Below are positions 25,276 through 34,400 of a stretch of DNA of 64,000 nt, in pieces. Made by a program: the position numbers and the translations under genes. Origin of the DNA: CAXQZM01 sp965229645 (lineage in GTDB: Bacteria > Pseudomonadota > Alphaproteobacteria > UBA7985); NCBI GenBank assembly GCA_965229645.1, contig OZ245893.1, positions 3,038,001 through 3,102,000 of the forward strand. The letters are read 5' to 3'. Position 1 is the first letter of the stretch. The number at the start of each line of letters is the position of its first letter. The notes beneath the pieces were generated by a model, which ran no database searches, was not told where the DNA came from, and saw nothing but the letters and a program-made list of their open reading frames with translations.

Positions 25276-27699
25276 TTAAAGGTTGGCGCCGAAGGAGAAT
25301 TGTAGCTCTTCGATTTCGTCGTAGTCCTCGGCCTGTTCGACTTCTGATAGGGTGAAGGTGATGGCCCCCGCGTCGGTCTGCAAGACGGCCCCGAACCCGT
25401 GGGCGAGGCGGACCAAGCCGCTGTCGAGCACCGTGACCTCGGTGCCATTGTCATCGAAGGTGAAATTCTTCATTTCATTGGTAATGATGCCCGCGTCGAT
25501 ATAGAGGCTGCCGTAAATCGGCAGGCGGTCGTTGTTGAGAATCTTGTAGCGGAGCGAGGCGGACGCCGCGCCTGCGTAAAGGCCGCCGTAAAGACTGTCA
25601 TCGTCGGCTTGACGGGGGCCGAAGCCGCCCGAGGCAAAGCCGCGCACGGGCACGCTGGTGCTGGTCAAGCGGGAGGCGGTGTATTCGCCGCCGTCGACCA
25701 TGGCAACGGCGTCAAAGGCGGCGCGGAACGAGGCCTCGGTGCGCTCGCTTTCGCCCAAAATACGGACATTGTTGCTGCGGTAGGCGAGGCGGGCGGTGGG
25801 GTCGTCCTCCACCGGGAAACTCATGGTCAGGCTCAAGGAATTGGTGGTGTTGACGTTGGGGCCGCCTGGCGGGGGCCCCGTGCGCCGTGACAGGCCGTAG
25901 GAGAAGTTGAATTGATTTTTGAAGACGCCCTCGTCTTCCTTGTCGGAATCGCTCGCCTCCTCCCCTGCTTCGTTGATGTAGGAACTGCGGTAGGTCAGCG
26001 ACTGGGTTTCGGTAACGCGCGGGGCCAACTGCCCGTTCAAACTGATCGTGTAGTTGAGCGCCGTGTCGCGGGTGGTGTTTTCTTCATCGTTGGTAAAGGT
26101 AACGGAGACTTGGTTGGTCAGGTTGATGTCTTGGCCCAAGACCAGGGGCTGCGGACTAAAGGTGCCCGTGATCGACTGGCTGTCTTGGCCGATGGTGGAG
26201 TTGAGCGCGCCGTTGTAACCGCGCCCGAGCCAGTTGCGTTCGGAGATGCCGAGGCGGATCGAAAACCCCGAGATGTTGGAGTAGGAGGCGCCGACGCGTT
26301 GGGTGCCGGTTTTTTCTTCGATGACCGTGAGCACCAGCGCGGCTTCGCCCTCTGCCGCCTCGTCCTCGGTTACCGATATGTCTTGAAACAGGCCCGTTTT
26401 ACCCAAGGAGTTGATGGCGGCTTGCACGTCTTCAGACAGGATGTAGTCGCCCAAGGACAGGCCGAGTTTGCGGCGAATGAAGCCTTCGGCGGTTTGATCG
26501 TTCCCGACGATGCGAATCGACACCAGCTCGCGCCCTGGCAGGTCAAAGACCTCAAAAGTAATGTGAATGTCGCCGGTTGTCGGGTCGGTTAGGAAGCGCG
26601 GGGCGATCAGCAAGGTGCGCCCTGGGTTGGCGCGATTGACGGCGCTGACCGCCTGTTCGGCCGCTTGGGTCGCTTGGGCGGGGTCAAAAATCCCGCCGAT
26701 GGGCACCAGGCCGCTTTCCTCAATCGACCGCAAGGCGGCGGCTTTGGCGATGGGCAGGGAGTCGACGGCGCGGCGCACCGTGATGCTGCCGATGGTAATG
26801 CCCTCTTCGGTTATATCAAAGACCAGCGTCAGGCTCGCTGGGGTGCCTTCAGGGCCGATCTCCTGGCCGTTTGCGTCGAGGGTGAGGGTGCGGACGCCGA
26901 CGCTGGTGCGGCTTAAATTGGTTTGGGCGTAGGCCTGCAAAATCGCGTCCTGATCCGCCCTGAGTTGCAGGGGGTCGATTTGGTCCACGGTTTCCCAATC
27001 GTCAGCGCCAATGAGCGCGAGGAGCGCGCTGTCGTCTAGGGCCGTGTTGCCCGAGAATTGCACTTTGCCGATCGGGGTTAGGCCGCCCTCGCGAATGTCC
27101 AAGGTTAGAACGATGCCGCTGGGGTAGGCGAAGGATGGGGCTGCCTGTACCAGGGGCTCAACCGTGGCGCCGAGGTAGCCAAGTGCCTGATATTCGCTGA
27201 GCAAGTTGAGGCTGGCGTTGACGATCTGATCGTTGTTCAAAAAACTGCCCTGGGGCAGGTCGAACAGGGCGAGGGCGCGGTCGGCGCCCAGGGCGGCGTT
27301 GCCCCGAACCTCAATCGCGGCGATCCGGGGTTTTTCCCGTAAGGTGACCTCGATCAAGGTAAAGCTCTGATCGATGCTGATATCGTCGTACAGGCCCGAG
27401 CCATCGAGGGTGCGGATCAGGCGCTGGATCTGATCGCCCGTGTAGGACAGGGGGCTATCGAGGGCCAGCAGCGACGCAAGTTCCACATGGGTTTCGGCCG
27501 AGGCCCCGCGCACCACGACGCCGCCGAAACCGCCGAGGGCCTCGGGGCACAGCGGGACAAAGGCGCCCAAGGGCGCGCTGCCGTCGGCCGGGCGGCAGGG
27601 GTCAAAGGCCACGCGCACCTGCCCCTGGGCCGCCTGCGGCACGACGGCGGCGACGGCAAAGGCCAGGGCAGAGGCCAGCAAACCGAACAGGGGTTTCAT
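25276..27699 (-). CDS. bamA: Omp85-family outer-membrane assembly protein, BamA-like
   Basis: The 807-residue product has a signal peptide (to about residue 26), POTRA-type repeats to about residue 430 and a C-terminal barrel. Typical BamA segments are IRRKLGLSLGDYILSEDVQAA near the last POTRA, RVGASYSNISGF and RLGISERNWLGRGYN at the start of the barrel, and the lid-loop motif VRGF in VPVRGFASGGFGPR. It ends LQFSFGANL, with Leu rather than the usual aromatic. BamA inserts beta-barrels into the outer membrane. Some POTRA sequence is divergent (for example EESGLVPIGGIFDPAQATQA), and the customary neighbours (rseP, skp, lpxD) are absent. It could therefore be the essential BamA or a second, specialised copy. 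It is divergent from the giant barrel proteins that begin 795 bp away. Confidence 0.82.
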   Translation of the reverse strand: MKPLFGLLASALAFAVAAVVPQAAQGQVRVAFDPCRPADGSAPLGAFVPLCPEALGGFGGVVVRGASAETHVELASLLALDSPLSYTGDQIQRLIRTLDGSGLYDDISIDQSFTLIEVTLREKPRIAAIEVRGNAALGADRALALFDLPQGSFLNNDQIVNASLNLLSEYQALGYLGATVEPLVQAAPSFAYPSGIVLTLDIREGGLTPIGKVQFSGNTALDDSALLALIGADDWETVDQIDPLQLRADQDAILQAYAQTNLSRTSVGVRTLTLDANGQEIGPEGTPASLTLVFDITEEGITIGSITVRRAVDSLPIAKAAALRSIEESGLVPIGGIFDPAQATQAAEQAVSAVNRANPGRTLLIAPRFLTDPTTGDIHITFEVFDLPGRELVSIRIVGNDQTAEGFIRRKLGLSLGDYILSEDVQAAINSLGKTGLFQDISVTEDEAAEGEAALVLTVIEEKTGTQRVGASYSNISGFSIRLGISERNWLGRGYNGALNSTIGQDSQSITGTFSPQPLVLGQDINLTNQVSVTFTNDEENTTRDTALNYTISLNGQLAPRVTETQSLTYRSSYINEAGEEASDSDKEDEGVFKNQFNFSYGLSRRTGPPPGGPNVNTTNSLSLTMSFPVEDDPTARLAYRSNNVRILGESERTEASFRAAFDAVAMVDGGEYTASRLTSTSVPVRGFASGGFGPRQADDDSLYGGLYAGAASASLRYKILNNDRLPIYGSLYIDAGIITNEMKNFTFDDNGTEVTVLDSGLVRLAHGFGAVLQTDAGAITFTLSEVEQAEDYDEIEELQFSFGANL

Positions 27700-27970
27700 G
27701 GCGTCGCGGGTCTCACGGGGCCGTGGGTCTGGTTTTGGATCTCATCTTGGATCTCACTGGGGCGCGCGCTCGGCTCCTGTTACAAAGGTGGTCTTGGGCG
27801 GTCCCAGGCCGTTGCCAGGCTGGGGCAGGGAACGCCAGGGGCTAAATTACAAAATCCCCCAGGCTTTTCGAGGGCAAATATGAAAATCTTCAAGGCCTTG
27901 CATTCGCTTGGGCAGCATTTTTGCCACAGTGGCCCGCCCCCTTTCCAGGGTGGGCGCTTTGATCCCCTTT

Positions 27971-28310
27971 TGTGCCTCACGGCAGAAACGCTTCGCGTTT
28001 CGGCGTTTTTGGGTTGCGGTCGCACCTCGCTCGCTATGCTCGCTCAGCCCGACGCTTTTTGTGGCGATCTCTACTCGCTCGCTATGCTCGCTCAGCCCGA
28101 CGCCTTTAGTGGCGGTCTCTACTCGCTCGCTATGCTCGCTCAGCCCGACGCCTTTAGTGGCGGTCTCTACTCGCTCGCTATGCTCGCTCAGCCCGACCGT
28201 GGCACGGAGCCTTCGCTTTGCCCCGAGGCGCGTGTCCGCTATTCTCGGGACCGCAGTCGCGGTCCCAATACCAGCGATCATGAGAGCCCTTCTGGGTCGC
28301 CGCAGGTATA
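27971..28310 (-). repeat. palindromic intergenic repeat, copy D, expanded internally
   Basis: Parts match copy B in the same orientation: CTCACGGCAGAAACGCTTCG at the right, CCCCGAGGCGCG with CTATTCTCGGGACCGCAGTC near the middle, and ATACCAGCGATCATGAGAG at the left, ending CGCAGGTATA. Between the AAACGC hairpin and the CCCCGAG arm it carries a 48-bp tandem array. The A/T-rich terminal hairpin is missing. Another terminal fragment, CCGCTGGTAT, lies at 28328-28337. The remainder of 27700-28494 shows no gene; 28380-28470 is AT-rich and probably includes the promoter of the first giant gene. Confidence 0.65.
28027..28196. repeat. 48-bp direct tandem repeat, about 3.5 copies
   Basis: Units start at 28027, 28075, 28123 and 28171 and begin TCGCTCGCTATGCTCGCTCA. 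Units two and three are identical; unit one differs at a few sites; the last is truncated. The unit is a multiple of three, so it creates spurious open frames on both strands. It has no spacers and so is not a CRISPR array. Confidence 0.9.
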
Positions 28311-28494
28311 GGGGTCATTTATTTCTTCCGCTGGTATCGGAGGGCTTGCACATTCGGCGGTGATTTGGCACCAGACCAGCATAGAATTTTTTACTTTTAT
28401 GTCGTGTTATATCTGTGGGTTGCTCTATGGTATCTCTGTGTGTGAGTAATTTTTTGACGGCAGGACGTTTTGAGGAGTTCCATGAGGTCAGGCG

Positions 28495-31400
28495 ATGATC
28501 GGGACCGTCGGTAAGACGCTGGTATGCTGGCCTAGGCCCGTTGACGCGTGTCGAGGGGCGTTTGCGCGCGCGCGGTTGGCGCGGCGAACCTGGCCTGGCC
28601 TTCGCGCGGCCCTGGCTGGGGCCTTGCTGGCTTTGTTGGCCAGTGTGGTCCCCCTTGGGTCTGCGCAGGCCGATTGCGGCGCTGAGTCAACGAGCTATGT
28701 CGGGACGTCGGGGGACTGTAAGGGGTTGCTAGTCGTAACGCAATCAGAGTTTGACGCCGTGGGATCCTATAAGATTGGGGGCAATTATAGCTTTAGCATC
28801 ACCAAGGACGGCACGACTTACGAGCCTGAGCAGTGGTATACGGGAAATATCACAGACATGGGTGGTTTTTTTTGGGACTACGAGCTGTTTGTTGATAAAC
28901 CTTTTCCCAATGTCGAGGAGTGGGACACCTCCCAGGTTGAGGACATGAGTTATCTGTTCGCGAGTGTTGAGAACTTTAACCAGGATATTGGTGACTGGGA
29001 CGTCAGCAGTGTTACCAATATGAATGGCATGTTCTCTGGTGCGGACGCCTTTAATCGAGACATTGGTGATTGGAATGTTGGCAAGGTCACCACGATGTCT
29101 TATATGTTCCAGAACGCCGTTGCTTTCAATAAAGACATAAGCGGTTGGGACGTTAGTAGAGTCAGGTATATGGATCATATGTTCCGGGACGCAGATGTTT
29201 TCAATAAAGACATAGGCGGTTGGGATGTCAGCAGAGTCATAGCTATGAGGTCCATGTTCGAGTCCGCCAACCATTTCAATCAAGACTTATCGCCATGGGA
29301 TGTCGAGTATTTTGACGACGAACCCCCTGACTTCAACACGGGTGCCAGGCAAGTATGGGTTGATACCCCCGAGTACCAGCCGCAGTGGGGTGCGCCCGTC
29401 GTCGCCAGCTTTTCCCCAGACCAAGACGCGTCTGATGTGGCGCTTGACACTGATTTGGTTTTGACCTTTAGTACGGATGTTGAAGAAGGATCGGGGTTCA
29501 TAAACCTCTACACGCAGGCAGATTCGAGTGAGGTTGAACAAATCAACATAAGCAGCGCACAAGTAACCTTCGCAGATAGCGCCGTCACGATTGACCTGTC
29601 GAGTGATTTGGCCGGCGAAACCACTTACTACGTCACGGTCGATGATGGCGCGATCATAAGTGCGGAGAACTCGGTAACCTATATTGGGTTTGATGACGGT
29701 AGTACTTGGTCCTTCACGACGGGATACGACCCAAATTTAAGAGTGGCCTTGAGTACCGAGGCGCAGGCCCCCGTGAGCGGCGAGTTCGAAGTCGAAGTCG
29801 CCTTCTCGCGCGAGGTGACGGACTTTGTGCAGGCAGACATTGATCATGAAAATGGGACTATCAGCAATTTCAGTGGCTCGGGTCAGAACTATACCTTTGA
29901 CGTAAGGCCTGAGGCGACGGGAGATGTCGTGATAAAAGTGCCCGCAGGCGTCGCAACGGACGCTGATGGAGTTGAAAATTCTTACGCGGAATTGGTTGTC
30001 GAGGCAGAAGTTATGGAAGTGACCTTGAGCACGCAGGAGTTGCAACCTGTGAGCGGCGAGTTCGAGGTCGAAGTGGTCTTCTCGCGCGCGGTGACGGATT
30101 TTGTGCAAGCCGACATAGATTATGAAAATGCAACTATCCGCAATTTCAGTGGCTCGGGTCAGAACTATACCTTCGACGTGACACCTGTTGCTAGTGGCGA
30201 TGTCACCCTAAGTGTGCCCGAGAATGTCGCAACGGACGGTGATGGCGTTGTAAATTCTGCGGCGGAATTGGTTGTTGTCGCCGATCTTGGCGCAGACGAT
30301 CCAGGCGGCTGTGAAATCAATGAAGATACGCCTAATTCCTTTGTGGGAACGGTTGCTCCTTGTAAAGATTTTTTGGTCGTATCTCAAGAGGATTTTGATG
30401 CTGTGGGATCCACTGAAAGTGGGGGCGATGGTAGCTTTAGCCTGACCAAGAACGGCAAGACTTACGGGGTCGATCAGTGGTATACCAGGAATATCACAGA
30501 TATGAGTGAATATTTTCAGAACGCCGACGATGATCTCGATGGACCTCTGCCCAGTATCGAGGGGTGGGATACCTCTCAGGTTACAAGCATGCAGTCAATA
30601 TTCGAGAAATTTGACGACTTTAATCAAGACATAGGCGCTTGGGATGTTGGTTCAGTTACCAAGATGTATGCCATGTTTTATATGGCGACAAACTTTGATC
30701 AGCCGATTGGTGGGTGGGATGTTTCTAAAGTCAGAGACATGGCGCATATGTTTGATGACGCAACTGATTTTAATCAATCCCTTCAAGATTGGGACACTAG
30801 TGAAGTTACAAGAATGAGCTCTATGTTTAGCGGGGCAAAGAATTTTGAAGGTGATATCGGTGATTGGGACGTTAGTAACGTTACGCGCCTGTCGGGTATG
30901 TTTTTATATGCGGAGAAATTCAATGCTGATATTGGCGGTTGGGATGTAAGAAATGTTGAGTCAATGGACCATATGTTCGAGGATGCTGTTTCTTTTGACA
31001 GGGACCTCAGTGATTGGGACGTTAGCAAAGTTACCGATATGGATAACATGTTTAGAAACGCATCTTCATTCAATCAAGATTTATCTGGATGGGACGTCAG
31101 TTATTTTGAAGAAGAGCCTTCACACTTCAATTCGGGAGCAAATTCTACGTGGGTTGCAAATGACGCGTGGCAACCGCAGTGGGGCAAACATCCGCCACCA
31201 CAGATTAGTGACTATTCGCCAGAACAAAACGCATCTGACGTGACCCTAGATGCCGCTTTGACCCTGACCTTCAACAAAACCGTCCAGGCTGGTTCGGGAA
31301 CTATCAAGATTTATGACTTGAACGATTCCTCCAGCCCCTTTGCGGAGTTGGACGTCACACAAAGCGGCGTGACTTTTTTGGATGTGACGGTGACGATTGA

Positions 31401-34400
31401 TCCTGCCAATAACTTTTCTGCGGGAGAGACTTACGCGGTGACGATCGACCAAGGGGCGATTGTCGATAGCGAGCAAGAAGCCTTTGTAGGGATTAGCGAT
31501 ACGGCGCAATGGCAATTTACCACAACTGGCACTGGTGTGTCGGCGAGCGAGTCTAGCGTCACGGCGAACGCGAGTGCAGTGGGTCTTGACGATTTTGCCG
31601 TCATCACGGTGACGGTGAAGGACGCATCAGGGGCCGCCGTGACGGGGGTGGCGGACCAGATTTTGGGGTCGGTCGACTTGGACGGTGCCAGTTTCTTTGG
31701 CCCCTTCACCGAGGATGAGCAGACGGCGGGGCTCTATACGGCGGGGCTTGAATCGACCGCAGCGGGCGCGGCCACGGTGAGGATTGAGGTCGCGGGTACG
31801 CAACTTGACGATACCGCGACGGTGACATTCGTTGCGGCCCCTGCGGCCCCCACGGACCTGTCGGTGACACCCGCGGATGGCAGCCTGGCGTTGACGTGGG
31901 TGGCGCCCGATGATGGCGGGTCGGCGATTACGCACTACGAGTACAAGCTGACGCAGGGGGAGGCGGCGGGATCCTATGTATCGACCAACAGCACCTCGCC
32001 GAGCGCCAGCATCGCCATCCAAAACGGCCTTGCCTACAGCGTGCTGGTGCGGGCGGTGAACGCCTACGGGAACGGCGTAGATTCGCAAACCGTGACGCTG
32101 CCGTCCGTGACCCTTGGCACGGACTTGGCGGACGCCGATGTCGTCGCAGAGCCCTTTACCGTGACGGCGGTCTTTTCCGAATCTGTGACGGGGTTTGAGC
32201 AAGAGGATATCAGCGTTACGAAGGGAAGCCTTAGCGCCTTTGCGGGGTCTGGGGGCGACTACAGCTTCACGGTGACACCGACCGAGGATGGCGACGTGAC
32301 GGTGCGCGTCCCCGCGAGCGTTGCCACCAGCGGTTCGGGTCAGCTCAACACGGCCTCGGTGGCCTTGGTGCAGGCGGCGGATGTGACGGGGGCGACGCTG
32401 ACCTTGTCGAGCGAGGCGGAGAATCCCGTCACGGAGACCTTCACCGTCCTGGCCAGTTTCTCCGAAGCCGTGACCAGCTTTGACCCCGAGCATATCAGCC
32501 TCGACAAGGCCACCTTGGGGGAGGTGACTGAGGTATCGAGCACCGTCTATAGCTTCCAGGTGACCCCCGTCGAAGATGGGACTGTGACGGTCAGCGTCGC
32601 GGCGGGAGCGGCCGAAGACGCGTTGGGCAACCCAAGTACGCAAGACAGCCTAGAGCGCACGGCGGATGTGAGCCGCCCTGTGCCAAGCCTGAAAACCTCC
32701 GCCCCCGCTTACGTCAACGGGCCGTTTAGCGTGACGGTTGAATTTTCTGAAGCTGTGACAGACTTTACCGAGGCGGATTTGGAGGTCAGCAACGCCTTGA
32801 TCGATGAATTCACGGGCGCGGAAGAGACTTATAATTTCAATGTCACGCCGCAAGAAGATGGGCCTGTCACGGTGGATGTGCCAGCGGGCGTGGCGCAGGA
32901 CCTCGCGGGTAACAGCAACACGGCGGCGACGCCGTTGCAAGTCAGCGCCGATCTGACGGGCCCAACGGTAGGTTTGACGAGCGATGCTGACCCTGTGGGG
33001 GGCGTCTTCACCGTGACGGTAGAGTTTTCGGAGGCTGTGACGGGATTTGCCTTGGGCCATATTGCCGTGGGCAATGGGGTGGCGAGCAATTTGACGGGGT
33101 CGGAGGCGGACTACAGTTTCGAAGTGACGCCTTCGAGCAATGGGACAGTGACGGTGGACGTGGCTGCGGACGTGGTCATGGACAGCGTCGGCAACGGCAA
33201 TAGGGCGGCAACGCGGCTGGAAGTGACGGCCGATTTGCAAGCGCCGACGGTGAGCCTTTTTACCGAGGCGGGGGATTTTGTTGCGGGGGCTTTCACCGTG
33301 ACGGCGACCTTTTCGGAGGCTGTGACGGGATTTGCGTTGAACGACGATGTTGTGGTGACGAACGCCAGCGTGGATGGCTTTACTGGGTCGGGGGCCGAGT
33401 ACAGTTTTGAGGTGACGCCCTTAAGCGATGGGCTCGTGACGGTAGATATAGGGGCGGGGGCGGCTCAAGATGGGGTGGGCAACCCAACCGCCGCGGCAGC
33501 GCAACTCTCCAGGACGGCCGATCTTATCGCCCCGACGGTGACGTTGAAAACCTCGGCCCTCGAACCGATTAACGGCACCTTTGCCGTGACGGCAGAGTTC
33601 TCAGAGGAGGTGAGCAACTTTACCCTAGAAGATTTGACCCTTGGGAACGCGAGCGCAGATACGCTGACTGGGGCGGGAAAGGTCTATGACTTCAACGTGA
33701 CCCCGACTGGGACGGGAACCATGACGATTGCGGTGGTTGAGGACGGGGCGCAGGACCGCGCGGGCAATGGCAACGAGGCGTCCAACGAACTTTCGCTGAC
33801 CGCAGATTTAGAACGGCCAACCCTTGAATTGGAAACGCAAGCCACGAGCCCCGTCGGGGCCAAGTTCGCCGTCACCGCCACCTTCACCGAGGCGGTGACG
33901 AACTTTGATTCGAGCGACGTCCAGGTGACAAATGGCAGCGTGGACAACTTCCAAGGGTCGGGGCAGGCTTACAGCTTTGACATTACCCCAGCGGGCAATG
34001 GCGATGTGAGGGTCGATGTGGCCGCGGATGCCGCGCAGGACGCGGCGGGCAATGGCAACGAGGCGGCGCAGACGCTGTCGATGGTGGCCGATTTGGAAGG
34101 ATCGACGCTGGGGCTGAACACGGAGGCGGGCAGTCCCCTTGGAGGTCTGTTCCTTGTGACGGCAACCTTCTCAGAGGATGTGACGGGATTTGAGTTGGGC
34201 GACATTCAGGTAGACAATGGGACGGCGGACAAATTTTCGGGATCGGGGGCAAGCTATAGTTTCGAGGTAAGCCCTTTGAGCGATGGGACGGTGACGGTGC
34301 GCGTCGCCGAAAACGTTGCGGTTGATGGCGCGAACAATGGCAATGCGGCGGCCCAGCTTGAGCGTGAGGCGGATTTGACCGACCCCACGGTGGACCTCAG

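Noticed and set aside
28027..28196. Possible CRISPR-like array
   Set aside because: The 48-bp units are directly adjacent with no unique spacers, and no cas gene is present in the window.
27847..28281. Minus-strand ORF with a repeated 16-residue motif (VGLSEHSERVETATKG)
   Set aside because: It is produced by the 48-bp tandem repeat inside the palindromic intergenic element; there is no ribosome site, and such repeats open frames on both strands.
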